Assembly: GCA_964512225.1 (NCBI GenBank)
Contig: CAZEKB010000004.1
Coordinates: 70,536 to 134,535, forward strand
Reading direction: 5' to 3'
Length of the DNA stretch: 64,000 bases
From: CAZEKB01 sp964512225
GTDB taxonomy: Bacteria; Myxococcota_A; UBA796; UBA9615
Position numbers and translations under genes: made by a program. Shown here one piece after another: positions 35,803 to 44,733 of this stretch (its first letter is position 1; each line of letters starts with the position of its first letter). The notes beneath the pieces are model-generated. The model did no database searches. It saw only the letters and a list, made by a program, of their open reading frames with translations, and was not told where the DNA came from.

Positions 35803-37197
35803 TCAGACGATCCTTAGGAGCTCGTCCATCAGCTCGTCGGCGATGGACAGGACGCGACCTGCGGCCTGGTAGGCGTCCTGGAAGCGCAGCAGGTCCAGCG
35901 CCTCCTCTTCCACGGAGACCCCGGACGTGGAGTCGCGGAGGTCCAGGGACGCGTGCAGGCGGGCCTCGGATCGCGACTGATCGGTGTATGCCGCGGACGC
36001 GGCGGTGCCGACCTCCACGACGATGTCCGCGTAGAAGCCCAGGAACGTGCGCGTCCCGCCGCCCGCGAGGTTCGCGTCGGCGAGCGCCGCCAGGGCCTGG
36101 CTCCCGGTGTTGTCGGCGGGGCGGCCCGGCGCGCCCGCGGCGGCGATCGCGGCGGTGTTGCCCACGACCGCGGCGCCCATCGCGAACGCGGCGGCGGCCC
36201 CGGTGGCGACGGTCGGAGCGGCGAAGAAGGCCCGCCCCGTCACGCCGTCGGATCCGTAGCCCGTCGCGTGCACCGTGTTGACCTCGGTGGCCAGGTCGTA
36301 GGCCAGCGAGTCGAGGTCGGCCTGCAGCTCCGGCACGATCGTGTCGCGCTCGTCGAGCAGCGCGCCGATGCGAGCCCCCGTGACCTGCTCCGTGATCTCG
36401 ACGACGCCGCCGCCCATGGGGATCTCGACGCGGTTGAGGTTCGTGATGGGGTCCTCGCTCACGGACAGGGGGCGCGTCGTCTCGCCCTGGACGAGCGCGT
36501 GCCCACCCAGGAGCACCGTGACGCTGCCGTCCGCCTGCTCCGCGGCGTTGATCGGGACGAGGGCGGCGAGGCTGTCGAGCGCCGCGACACGCTGGGACCG
36601 GAGGTCGCCCGCCTCGCCGCCCGCCGCCTCGAGGCTGGTGATCTCGGCGTTGAGCGCGCCGAGCTGCGTGAGGAGGGAGTTCGCTTCGGTGACGGCCTCG
36701 GCCACGCGCTCGTCGGCCGTCGTGACCCGGTCCTGGAGGGCCTCGGCGGCCTGCGTGAACATGGCCGCGAGGGTGTCGCCCGCGCCGAGGACCGCGCGCC
36801 GGAGCGACGGGTCCGCGGGGTCGCTGCCGAGGCGGGAGAAGGAGTCGAAGAACTGCGTGATCGCGGCGCCGAGGCGGCCGTCGGGGCCCTCGGAGAAGAT
36901 CGGCTCGATCGCCTGGTAGGCGTGCGCGCGCTGGTCCGCGTAGGAGCTGGTGGCCGTGCGCTCGGTGACGGAGCGCTGGTTGAACTGGTCGTAGGCGCTG
37001 GTGATCGTGTCCGCGGACACGCCGCGGCCGAGGAGGAGACCGCCCCGACGGATCGTGCCGACGGTGCTCAGCTGCAGCCGCTGGCGTGCGTAGCCGGGCG
37101 TGTCTGCGTTGGCGACGTTGTTGCTCGCCACGGCGATCCCCCGGCGGGCGGCCTGCATGGCGCCCGCTCCGGTGCGGAGGATCGAGAAGATGCTCAC
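35803..37197 (-). CDS. flgK: Flagellar hook-associated protein 1, FlgK
   Basis: The 464-residue protein starts SIFSILRTGAGAMQAARRGI, followed by ASNNVANADTPGYARQ, the rod/hook family motif. It ends SVEEEALDLLRFQDAYQAAG, the family C-terminus. It is shorter than enteric FlgK (about 550). GTG 37197 overlaps the flgN-type stop as GTGA and fixes the start. Confidence 0.94.
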   Translation of the reverse strand: MSIFSILRTGAGAMQAARRGIAVASNNVANADTPGYARQRLQLSTVGTIRRGGLLLGRGVSADTITSAYDQFNQRSVTERTATSSYADQRAHAYQAIEPIFSEGPDGRLGAAITQFFDSFSRLGSDPADPSLRRAVLGAGDTLAAMFTQAAEALQDRVTTADERVAEAVTEANSLLTQLGALNAEITSLEAAGGEAGDLRSQRVAALDSLAALVPINAAEQADGSVTVLLGGHALVQGETTRPLSVSEDPITNLNRVEIPMGGGVVEITEQVTGARIGALLDERDTIVPELQADLDSLAYDLATEVNTVHATGYGSDGVTGRAFFAAPTVATGAAAAFAMGAAVVGNTAAIAAAGAPGRPADNTGSQALAALADANLAGGGTRTFLGFYADIVVEVGTAASAAYTDQSRSEARLHASLDLRDSTSGVSVEEEALDLLRFQDAYQAAGRVLSIADELMDELLRIV

Positions 37198-37697
37198 AGG
37201 GCCCCGCTGAAGAGCTCGCCGCGCGTGGCGGACTTGGAGCGGGCGCCGCTCGCGTCGTAGGACGGGGGCTCGGCGGCCTCGGCGAGGGACTCGCTGAAGT
37301 GGCGGGTGAAGTCGAGGGTCTGCTCGATGATCAGGCGGTTGCGCTCGCGCACGAGGAGGAACTCGTCGCGCAGGCCCACCAGGCGTCCGTGCAGCCCGCG
37401 CAGGCGGTCCGCGGCGGCCGCGGGGGCCGTGTCGATGACCATCTGGAGGGCGAGGCGTCCGCCGAACCCGCCCCGGCCGGGCGCGCACTCGTCGATGGCG
37501 CGGCTTCGGGTCCGGGATGCGTGCTCGAGGGCCTGCAACTGGGCCTCCTGTTCGGCGGTGTATCGCTCGACCGCGGCCACTTCCAGCCGGCCGAGGGCGC
37601 CTGCCATCTTCATCGCGGAGCGGACGAGCTCCTCGACGAGCGCGGTCTCGGCGCTGAGGGCGGACACGAGGGATTCCCAGCTTTCGGCTCGACTCAT
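37194..37697 (-). CDS. flgN: FlgN-type flagellar export chaperone
   Basis: The 167-residue helical protein resembles FlgN/FlgN-like chaperones: LVSALSAETALVEELVRSA at the start, a Glu/Gln-rich middle helix, and LRDEFLLVRERNRLIIEQTL. It lies directly before flgK and flgL, its expected clients, and overlaps flgK by GTGA. Confidence 0.82.
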   Translation of the reverse strand: MSRAESWESLVSALSAETALVEELVRSAMKMAGALGRLEVAAVERYTAEQEAQLQALEHASRTRSRAIDECAPGRGGFGGRLALQMVIDTAPAAAADRLRGLHGRLVGLRDEFLLVRERNRLIIEQTLDFTRHFSESLAEAAEPPSYDASGARSKSATRGELFSGAL

Positions 37698-37776
37698 TTC
37701 TGCCTCCGGGTCCCCGGGGGGACGCTCAGAGACGAAGCAAGTCGCGTGCCGGCTGCGACCTCCATCCGCTCGCGCG

Positions 37777-38082
37777 CTAGAACATCTCCTGCGCCATCTT
37801 CTGGGCGATGGCCGCCGAGTCGGGCTCCATGCGCCCGGCCGCGAGGTCCGCGCGCGCCTCTTCGACGAGATCGATGCGGAAGTCGGGAGCCGCCTTGGCG
37901 AGCTCGGTGACGCGCGAGGCCTCCTCCGAGCGGGGGCTCAACGTCAGGGAGGAGCCCGCGGGATCGGCGTCGAGGCTGGTGGTGGCGTCGCCCCCGCCTT
38001 CCCCGGCGCGACGCGCCCCGGCTGCTTCCGATCGAGCCGCACCAGCGATGGCGCCGATGTTGTCCTGTCCTGCGATCTTCAT
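37777..38082 (-). CDS. flgM: Anti-sigma-28 factor FlgM
   Basis: The 101-residue protein has a disordered first half and the FlgM C-terminus: RIDLVEEARADLAAGRMEPD and AAIAQKMAQEM, which grip sigma-28. Export through the finished hook would free FliA. A sigma-28-like promoter lies 58 nt upstream, giving the usual feedback loop. Confidence 0.88.
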   Translation of the reverse strand: MKIAGQDNIGAIAGAARSEAAGARRAGEGGGDATTSLDADPAGSSLTLSPRSEEASRVTELAKAAPDFRIDLVEEARADLAAGRMEPDSAAIAQKMAQEMF

Positions 38083-38139
38083 GACTCACTCCGGTCTCGA
38101 GGCCCGTCCCCGGTGGGTCCGGGAAGGGTCTCATCAGAT

Positions 38140-38166
38140 TCATCGGACCTTCGACGGGAACCTTGA
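38140..38166 (-). promoter_or_regulatory. Sigma-28 (FliA)-like promoter of flgM-flgN-flgK-flgL
   Basis: On the minus strand TCAAGGTT, 11 bp, TCCGATGA. This matches TAAAGTTT-N11-GCCGATAA well, including CCGAT and exact spacing. It lies in the 138-nt gap after the flgJ-type gene. Confidence 0.7.
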
Positions 38167-38220
38167 GCAACTGTCGACGTTCCGACGAGACTCCGGCGGT
38201 GTTCCGACACCGCGTTCGGG

Positions 38221-38988
38221 TCAGCGGAGGTAGTCGAGGGGATCCACGGGCCGACCGTCGACCCGGATCTCGAGGTGGAGGTGGGGACCCGTCGTGCGCC
38301 CGGTCGTGCCGACCGTGCCGAGCCGCGTCCCCGCGGCGATCGTATCGCCGACCGCGACGTCCAGGTCCGCCTGGTGCGCGTAGCGCGTGACGACGCCGTC
38401 GCCGTGGTCCACGTCCACGACGTTCCCGTAGCCCTCGGCGACGCCCGCCCGGACCACGCGGCCCGGGGCCATCGCCAGCACGGGCGTGCCCTCGGGGGCG
38501 GCGAGGTCGAGCCCCGAGTGATCGGTGGATGCACCGGCCACGGGCGCAGCGCGCAGGCCGAAGTCCGAGGTGATCGTCCCCGGGCTCTCCGCGGGCAGCG
38601 GCCAGGCCCAGCCGTCGGGGCCGCCGCCGAGGACCGCGGCCACCGACGTGGACGTGCCCCCGCCGTACCGGGCGCGCATCGTCTTCACCAGGTCGTCCGC
38701 GAGGCCGAGGCCCGGGCCGTCGACGATCCGGTTCGCGATCTCCTCGTCGAACATGTCGTTCCAGGTGCTCATCGCGGACCCGCCGAACAGGCCCTCCTGG
38801 GAGCTCGTGGCCTCGCGCATCTGCTTGACCATCGACCGCACCAGGTAGCCCTCGAACTGCTTCGCCGCGTCGCGCAGGCCGCCCTCGTCGCCGCGGGCCG
38901 CCGCGCGCTTCAGCTTGGCAGCGACGTCGTCGCCACCCGCCGCGCGCGCCGCGCCCAGGGCCGCCGTGGGATCGACCGGGCTCGTCAT
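38221..38988 (-). CDS. flgJ: FlgJ rod-binding domain fused to M23 peptidase
   Basis: The 255-residue protein has a FlgJ-type rod-binding domain at about 35-110 (AAKQFEGYLVRSMVKQMREA, FDEEIANRIVDGPGLGLAD). A LytM/M23 metallopeptidase domain covers about 140-255. Zinc ligands are seen in DHSGLD and HLHLE, with GYGNVVDVDHGDG and RYAHQ between. It should cap the rod and cut the peptidoglycan cross-links as the rod passes. In enterics the second domain is a glucosaminidase instead. The ATG overlaps the flgI stop as ATGA. Confidence 0.9.
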   Translation of the reverse strand: MTSPVDPTAALGAARAAGGDDVAAKLKRAAARGDEGGLRDAAKQFEGYLVRSMVKQMREATSSQEGLFGGSAMSTWNDMFDEEIANRIVDGPGLGLADDLVKTMRARYGGGTSTSVAAVLGGGPDGWAWPLPAESPGTITSDFGLRAAPVAGASTDHSGLDLAAPEGTPVLAMAPGRVVRAGVAEGYGNVVDVDHGDGVVTRYAHQADLDVAVGDTIAAGTRLGTVGTTGRTTGPHLHLEIRVDGRPVDPLDYLR

Positions 38989-40088
38989 TGGACGACGATC
39001 TCCGCGTCGAGCGCGCCCGCCGCCTTGATCATCTGGAGGATCGTGATCAGGTCGCGGGGCGCCACGCCGAGCTGGTTCAGGCCGCCCACGACTTCGCCGA
39101 TGGACACGCCGCCCACCACGTCGAGGCGACCGCCCTGCTCGGTGGCGTCGAGCGTCGTATCGGGCACGACCACCGTCGATCCGCCCGAGAGCGCCGACGG
39201 CTGGGACACCCCGAGGTCCGTGTCGACCTCGATCGTGAGCCCGCCGTGAGCCACGGCCACCGTCTGGATCGCCACGCGGCTCCCCACGACCACGGTCCCG
39301 GTCCGCTCGTTCACGACCACCCGCGCGGGCGCGTCGATCGCGATCTCCAGCGACTCGACCGCCGCCACCAGCTCGGGGACCCGACCCTGGTACTGCGGGG
39401 GCACGCTCACGCGCACCGTGCCCGAGTCGAGCGCGTGCGCGAAGTCGCCCACCAGCGCGTGGTTCAGCGTCTTGGCCATGCCCACGGCCGTCTTCCAGTC
39501 CGACTCGCGGAGGGACAGGAGCAGGTCCGGGCGATCGAGCATGCGCGTCGCCGACGACTTCACCACCAGGCCGCCGCTCGGGACGCGTCCGACGTTCGTG
39601 CTGTTCTTGCGCGCGCTCGAGCCCCCGGCTGCGGCGCCGAACCCGCCGAGCATCAGCGGGCCCTGGGCCGTGACCCACGTCCACCGGTTCTGGGGGTCGC
39701 GCAGCGGCGTGATGACGAGCTGGCCGCCCTGCAGGGAGCGGGCGTCGCCGATGCTCGCGACGGTCACGTCGACATTCGCGTCCTCCCGGGCGAACGGGGG
39801 GAGGGTCGCCTGAACCATGACCACGGCCACGTTCTTGGCCTTGATCGAGCGCTCGGGGATGTCGAGGGTGTTGGCGCGGATGACCTGCCGGAGCAGCTCC
39901 GTGGCCGCCTTGCCGCCGTCGCCGGTGCCCTGGAGACCGACGACGAGGCCGGTGCCCTGGAGCTGGATGCCGCCCACGCCTTCCCAGCGCGCGACGTCCT
40001 TGATGCGGGCCGCGGACGCGTCGGTCGGGACCGCGAGGGATACGAGGGTCCCGACGAGGAAGAGCGTGAGGATCGGGCGAGTCGACAT
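38985..40088 (-). CDS. flgI: Flagellar P-ring protein FlgI
   Basis: The 367-residue periplasmic protein forms the P ring around the rod. A signal peptide is cut near ASAARIKD. Family segments are RWEGVGGIQLQGTGLVVGLQ, GTGDGGK, RTGTVVVGSRVAI and the end LNQLGVAPRDLITILQMIK. Length is normal. It lies 15 nt after flgH. Confidence 0.96.
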   Translation of the reverse strand: MSTRPILTLFLVGTLVSLAVPTDASAARIKDVARWEGVGGIQLQGTGLVVGLQGTGDGGKAATELLRQVIRANTLDIPERSIKAKNVAVVMVQATLPPFAREDANVDVTVASIGDARSLQGGQLVITPLRDPQNRWTWVTAQGPLMLGGFGAAAGGSSARKNSTNVGRVPSGGLVVKSSATRMLDRPDLLLSLRESDWKTAVGMAKTLNHALVGDFAHALDSGTVRVSVPPQYQGRVPELVAAVESLEIAIDAPARVVVNERTGTVVVGSRVAIQTVAVAHGGLTIEVDTDLGVSQPSALSGGSTVVVPDTTLDATEQGGRLDVVGGVSIGEVVGGLNQLGVAPRDLITILQMIKAAGALDAEIVVQ

Positions 40089-40103
40089 GGCGGTCTCCTG
40101 CGA

Positions 40104-40799
40104 TCAGAAGGGTCGGATGACGTCCAGGACGCGGGCGAGCCACCCCGGGCGCTGCTTGCCCGCGATGACGCCCATGCCCGAGTACTCCATGCGCAGGTCG
40201 GCCACGTTGTGGCTCGCGATGGAGTTGTCCGAACCGATGAGCTTCGGGTCGACGACGCCGTACAGCCACAGGATGTCGACCTCGTTGTTGATCTTCACCT
40301 GCTGGCGGGCGCCGATGACGAGGTAGCCGTTGGGCATCACGTCGAGCACCTTCGCGGTCACGACGGTCTGCAGGACGCCGGTGCGGTCGGTGCCGCCCGC
40401 GCCCTTGTACTCGGTGTTGTCGGTGGCCCCCAGGGACGCGTTCGGCTGGATGCCGGGCGCGATCTCGGGGATGGCCGTCTCGAAGCCGAAGAAGGCCGTG
40501 ACGCCCGCCTGGGCGGTCGACTCGCGGCTCGTCGTGGTCGTGGCGCTGCCCGCGCCCTTGACCGAGTGAGCGACCCGGACCACGACGTGATCGCCGCGCT
40601 GGTCGGGCTTGTTGCCGCGGTACACGTTGGTGTCCGTGAAGCGGTACTTGCCCCACTCGTCGACCTCCGGGTCGGCGGGGGGCGGCGGCGCGTCGTACAG
40701 GGGGTCGGTGGGCCACGGGTTCCCCGCCTGCGTGGTGACGCAGCCCGAGAGCCCGAACGTGAGGACCGTGAGGACCGTGAGTGCTGTACTGCGCGTCAT
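40104..40799 (-). CDS. flgH: Flagellar L-ring lipoprotein FlgH
   Basis: The 231-residue outer-membrane lipoprotein has the lipobox FGLSGC and the family C-terminal half (VLDVMPNGYLVIGARQQVKI, then a VVDP...D/N segment). The ATG at 40799 overlaps the flgA stop as ATGA. A flagellum with both L and P rings implies a diderm envelope. Confidence 0.93.
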   Translation of the reverse strand: MTRSTALTVLTVLTFGLSGCVTTQAGNPWPTDPLYDAPPPPADPEVDEWGKYRFTDTNVYRGNKPDQRGDHVVVRVAHSVKGAGSATTTTSRESTAQAGVTAFFGFETAIPEIAPGIQPNASLGATDNTEYKGAGGTDRTGVLQTVVTAKVLDVMPNGYLVIGARQQVKINNEVDILWLYGVVDPKLIGSDNSIASHNVADLRMEYSGMGVIAGKQRPGWLARVLDVIRPF

Positions 40800-41512
40800 C
40801 GTGAGCCTCCTGCAACCGGCCCGAGGGCCAACTCGACCACGTCCGGCGCCACGAGCAGACCGCGGAGCTCCGCGCCCGTCGCCGTGACGACGCCCACCCA
40901 GCTCCCGAGCCCGCCGTCTTCCTGCAGCGTGCCGGTCGTCCGGATCCGCATCGCGCCCGAGCTGAGGCGGACCGTCACCGGCCGACCGCGGCGGGCGTCG
41001 ACCCGCGTCTCCAGGTCGGACTCCCTGACGACCGCGCCGAGGCGCAGGTCGCGCTTCACGGTGCGACCGATCAGCTCCTGGACCGTGGCCACGGCGCCGT
41101 TGGGGACCGCGTCGAGGGGTCGCGTGAGCGACGAGACGTGCTCGCGACCCAGCCGAGTCCCCTTCCCCGCCGACCGGCGCAGGACGGGGATCTCCACGAA
41201 CCCGACGAGCTCGACCGACGTGGGGATGGTGCCCACCGGCTCGCCGTCGGACGTGACTTCGATCTCGAGGCGCACCCGGCCGAGCCACTCGCCGGACCCG
41301 AGCACCCGCAGCTCCACGTCCGCGGGGACGTCGAGGTCGCCGTAGACCTTGAGCCCGCGGGCCTCGACCGCGACCACCGTGTCCGGCAGCCCGGCCTGCG
41401 CCGCCGCGACGATGGCGTCGCGCACCTGGACGTCGTCCAGCGGAGCGGCGGAGGCGGGGGCCGCGATCGTGAGCGCGGCGAGCGTGAGGAGCAGGGTGCG
41501 CACGTGGGTCAC
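40796..41512 (-). CDS. flgA: Flagellar P-ring assembly chaperone FlgA
   Basis: The 238-residue periplasmic protein has a signal peptide ending PASA and a C-terminal SAF-like domain at about 110-230 (VSSLTRPLDAVPNG, IGRTVKRDLRLGAVVRESDL). It assists FlgI polymerisation. GTG 41512 overlaps the flgG stop as GTGA. Confidence 0.88.
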   Translation of the reverse strand: MTHVRTLLLTLAALTIAAPASAAPLDDVQVRDAIVAAAQAGLPDTVVAVEARGLKVYGDLDVPADVELRVLGSGEWLGRVRLEIEVTSDGEPVGTIPTSVELVGFVEIPVLRRSAGKGTRLGREHVSSLTRPLDAVPNGAVATVQELIGRTVKRDLRLGAVVRESDLETRVDARRGRPVTVRLSSGAMRIRTTGTLQEDGGLGSWVGVVTATGAELRGLLVAPDVVELALGPVAGGSR

Positions 41513-42288
41513 CGGCTGAGGTTGTTCGTGGTCTGGTACATCTCGTCGGCGGTCGTGATCGCCTTGCTCGTCAGCTCGTAGCTGCGCTGCGCGAGGATCA
41601 TCCCGATGAGCTCGTTGGCGATGTCGACGTTGCTGCCCTCGATGTAACCGCCGAGCGTGGTGCCGAAGCCCTCCTCGCCGGGGTTGCCGCTGCTCGCTTC
41701 GCCGCTGGCCTCGGTGGACATGTACAGCCCGCTGCCGAGGGCCTCGAGGCCGCCGGGGTTCTGGAACCGCTGCAGCTCCAGCCGCCCGATCTCGGTCGCC
41801 TCTTCGCCGGGGATGCCCGCGGTCACGACGCCGTCCTGAGCGACGGAGATCACGGCCCCCTCGGGGACCGAGATGCCGCCGACCGTGTGCCCCTGGCGGG
41901 TCACGAGCGCGCCGCTCGAGTCGACCTGGAAGCGGCCGTCGCGGGTGTACAGCTCCTTGCCGTCGGCCGTCTCGACCTTGAAGAAGCCGTCGCCCTGGAT
42001 CGCGACGTCCATGGGGTTGTCCGTGGGCTGGATCCCGCCCTGGGCGAAGCTGCGGCGGAGCGCGGCGGTGCGGCTGCCGTGGCCCACCTGCACGCCCTCG
42101 CCCCGGTCCTTGCCGCCCGCGGTCTTGCCGCCGGAGTCCCGGACCTTCTCGTAGTACAGGTCCTCGAACTCGGCGCGGGTCGACTTGAAGCCGTCCGTGT
42201 TCACGTTGGCGAGGTTGTTGGCGATGTTGTCGACCCGCAGCTGCTGCGCGGCCATGCCGGTCTTCGCGGTGTAGAGAGCTCGCATCAT
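41509..42288 (-). CDS. flgG: Flagellar distal rod protein FlgG
   Basis: The 259-residue protein has the FlgG N-terminus (MRALYTAKTGMAAQQLRVDN, IANNLANVNTDGFKS) and C-terminus (EGSNVDIANELIGMILAQRS). Length is as usual. It lies 10 nt after flgF. Confidence 0.97.
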   Translation of the reverse strand: MMRALYTAKTGMAAQQLRVDNIANNLANVNTDGFKSTRAEFEDLYYEKVRDSGGKTAGGKDRGEGVQVGHGSRTAALRRSFAQGGIQPTDNPMDVAIQGDGFFKVETADGKELYTRDGRFQVDSSGALVTRQGHTVGGISVPEGAVISVAQDGVVTAGIPGEEATEIGRLELQRFQNPGGLEALGSGLYMSTEASGEASSGNPGEEGFGTTLGGYIEGSNVDIANELIGMILAQRSYELTSKAITTADEMYQTTNNLSR

Positions 42289-42298
42289 GACCTCCGGG

Positions 42299-43036
42299 TC
42301 AGTCGTTCTTGCGGCCGACGCGCTGCGCCAGCTGCTGGTCCATGTCGTCGCCCGCCTGGGCGCTCTTCTGGAAGGCTTCGTAGTAGCGCTGCAGCGCGAT
42401 GAGCTCGACGAGGGCGCCCACGGGCTCGACGTTGCTGCCTTCGAGGCGGCCCTGGGCCACCCCGCCGGTGCCGTCGATCAGGTCGCCCCCGATCTCGAAC
42501 CGGGTGCCGCCCACCTTGGTGAGCGTCGCGCGGTTCGCCACGTCCTTGACGGCGAGCGTCGCGACCTCGGCGCCGCCCACGACGACCGAGCCGTCTGCCC
42601 CCACCTCGAGCCCGTTGCCCGCCACCTCGATGGCGCCGCCGTCGGTCCCCAGCACCAGGAGGCCGTCGCGCGTGGCCAGGCGCCCCTCGGCGTCGAGCCG
42701 GAACGACCCGTCGCGCGTGAGGAACTCGTTGCCCGCGTCGTCGCGGAGGTGGAAGAAGCCGTCGCCTTCGATCGCGAAGTCCGTCGGCTGGTCGGTGGGG
42801 ATGGAGGTCCCGGCCGAGAAGTCGGTGGCGGTGGTGTCGACCCGGCTCACGGTCGCCGCCATCGACGACGCCGCGGGGTCCTGAGCGTCGGGGCTCTCGA
42901 CCTGCTTCACGGAGAACACGGCGCGGTCGGCCTTGAACCCGGTCGTCTGCGCGTTCGCCAGGTTGTTGGCGGCCACGTCGAGGGCGCGCATGGCGCCCGC
43001 GCCCGCGGAGGTCCCGATCCAGAGGTTGTTGCCCAT
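42299..43036 (-). CDS. flgF: Flagellar proximal rod protein FlgF
   Basis: The 245-residue rod protein has the family motif AANNLANAQTTGFKADRAVF and a FlgF-type tail (LEGSNVEPVGALVELIALQR). It is called FlgF because it is shorter than and placed before flgG. It lies 6 nt after fliA. Confidence 0.92.
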   Translation of the reverse strand: MGNNLWIGTSAGAGAMRALDVAANNLANAQTTGFKADRAVFSVKQVESPDAQDPAASSMAATVSRVDTTATDFSAGTSIPTDQPTDFAIEGDGFFHLRDDAGNEFLTRDGSFRLDAEGRLATRDGLLVLGTDGGAIEVAGNGLEVGADGSVVVGGAEVATLAVKDVANRATLTKVGGTRFEIGGDLIDGTGGVAQGRLEGSNVEPVGALVELIALQRYYEAFQKSAQAGDDMDQQLAQRVGRKND

Positions 43037-43042
43037 GTCGTC

Positions 43043-43885
43043 CTACTTCCGGCGCCCGCGGCGCCGCTTCCTCTTCTTGAAGGTCTCACCGGGCCGCAGC
43101 GAGTCGGCCAGGGCGCCGCGGAGGCGCGCGCAGGACTCGGAGTGCAGCTGACACACCCGGGACTCGGTCACGCCGAGGGCGGCGCCGATCTCCTTCATGT
43201 TCATGCCGCGCTCGTAGTACATCGACAGGATCTGCCGGTGCCGCTCGGGGAGGGAGGTCTGGATGGCCTCGGCCAGGTGCTCGAGGGCCTCTCGCTTGCT
43301 CAGCGCCTCGTCGGGGGCCACGAACCCGCCCCCGGCGATGGTATCGCCCAGGGTGCCGGTGCCCGCGTCGTCGCCCGTGCTGCGCGGGGCGTCGAAGGAC
43401 ACGAGCGTGTTCGACTTCACCTCGTCGAGCATCTTGTAGTACTGCGCCATCGTCATGCCGAGGGCGTCCGCGATCTCGGGGGTCTCGGGCGGGCGCCGGA
43501 GCTTGAGCTCCAGGTCGCGCGTCGTGCGCTGGAGGCGGTTGGCCTTCTCCCGGACGGTCCGCGATGCGGGGTCGAGGCTGCGCAGGTGATCCAGGATCGA
43601 CCCGCGGATGCGGAACTCGACGTACGTGCCGAAGCTGGTGTCCTTCGACGGGTCGAACTTGTCGAGCGCGTCGAGGAGGCCGAGGGACCCCACGGAGATC
43701 AGGTCGTCCAGCTCGACGGTCGCGTGATCCGGCAGGCGGTTGCAGATCCGCCGCGCGATGTAGCTCACCTTGCGGCTGTGCTTCTCGATCAGCTGGTAGC
43801 GGGTCATCCCGTCGATGAGGGGCTCGTCGCCCTCCACCACGTTGCGGGCGCGTCGGTATCCGGCGAGTCGCTGGGTCATGTTCAC
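43043..43885 (-). CDS. fliA: RNA polymerase sigma-28 factor FliA
   Basis: The 280-residue sigma factor has region 2 (DDLISVGSLGLLDALDKFDP, then FGTYVEFRIRGSILDHLRS), region 3 (RPPETPEIADALGM) and region 4 (LPERHRQILSMYYERGMNMK, then a helix-turn-helix with LGVTESRVCQLH). A strongly basic tail follows. It should read the promoters before flgM and fliC. GTG 43885 overlaps the flhG stop as GTGA; ATG 43879 is two codons inside. Confidence 0.95.
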   Translation of the reverse strand: MNMTQRLAGYRRARNVVEGDEPLIDGMTRYQLIEKHSRKVSYIARRICNRLPDHATVELDDLISVGSLGLLDALDKFDPSKDTSFGTYVEFRIRGSILDHLRSLDPASRTVREKANRLQRTTRDLELKLRRPPETPEIADALGMTMAQYYKMLDEVKSNTLVSFDAPRSTGDDAGTGTLGDTIAGGGFVAPDEALSKREALEHLAEAIQTSLPERHRQILSMYYERGMNMKEIGAALGVTESRVCQLHSESCARLRGALADSLRPGETFKKRKRRRGRRK

Positions 43886-44733
43886 GAGGCAGCTCCCAGG
43901 GCCCGAGGCCCTTCTTTGAAGAAGCGGACGCCGGCCGACGGACGGACCGGAGCGGCGCTCCCGAGCAGGCGGTCGGCGACGCGACGCACCGATCGGGCGT
44001 AGGCGGAGTGGGGGTAGGCGATCGTCGTGGGCACGCGCTGGTGCACCGAGCGGCGGACGCGGTCGTCGTCCTCGAGCGCCCCGAAGTAGACGAGGTGGAC
44101 CGGGAGGTGCTCCTCCACGACCGACAGGAGGCGGCGGTAGGTCCGCTTGCCGTCGTTCCGGCTCGTCACGGCGTTGACGATCAGCTCGACCGTCGTGACG
44201 CGGTGCGCCTGGTACAGCACCTTGATGGCCGCGTAGGCGTCGAAGATGGCGGTCGGCTCGGGGGTCGTGACCAGGAGGATGCGATCCGAGGCCGCCGCGA
44301 AGAGCATGGGGTTGGCGGTGACGCCCGCGCCCGTGTCCACGACCACCACGTCGTAGTCCGCGCCGAGCTCGGTCACGGCGCCGACGACGGCCAGCTGCTC
44401 GGGGGGCGACAGCTCGCCTCCCCGGCGGCCCGCGGACGGAGCGGCGAGGAGGTCGACCGCACCCTCGTCGGCGACGGAGACGTGGGTGACGACGTCGCGG
44501 ACGCACGCTTCACCGTGCATGACCTGGCCGAGGTGCCCCTCGGGGTTGGTGCCCGTGAGGATCGCGAGGTCGCCGACGCCGACGTCGGTGTCCACCAAGA
44601 GCACGCGGCGACCGTCGCGGCCGAGCATGGAGGCGAGCGAGGCCGCCAGCTGGCTCTTCCCCACCCCGCCCTTGCCGGAGCTGATCGCCACCGAGAGGGG
44701 GAGGGTCCCGGGGATGCGCGGCGTCCTGGTCAT
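43882..44733 (-). CDS. flhG: MinD-like flagellar number regulator FlhG
   Basis: The 283-residue ATPase has a deviant Walker A, SSGKGGVGKSQLAASLA, near residue 18, then LLVDTDVGVGDLAILTG and VVVDTGAGV. It limits flagellar number, usually by acting on FlhF. The N-terminal DQAxxLR activator motif seen in many FlhG proteins is absent. The first residues are MTRTPRIPGTLPLSV. Start and stop with flhF share one base (TGATG). Confidence 0.92.
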   Translation of the reverse strand: MTRTPRIPGTLPLSVAISSGKGGVGKSQLAASLASMLGRDGRRVLLVDTDVGVGDLAILTGTNPEGHLGQVMHGEACVRDVVTHVSVADEGAVDLLAAPSAGRRGGELSPPEQLAVVGAVTELGADYDVVVVDTGAGVTANPMLFAAASDRILLVTTPEPTAIFDAYAAIKVLYQAHRVTTVELIVNAVTSRNDGKRTYRRLLSVVEEHLPVHLVYFGALEDDDRVRRSVHQRVPTTIAYPHSAYARSVRRVADRLLGSAAPVRPSAGVRFFKEGPRALGAAS

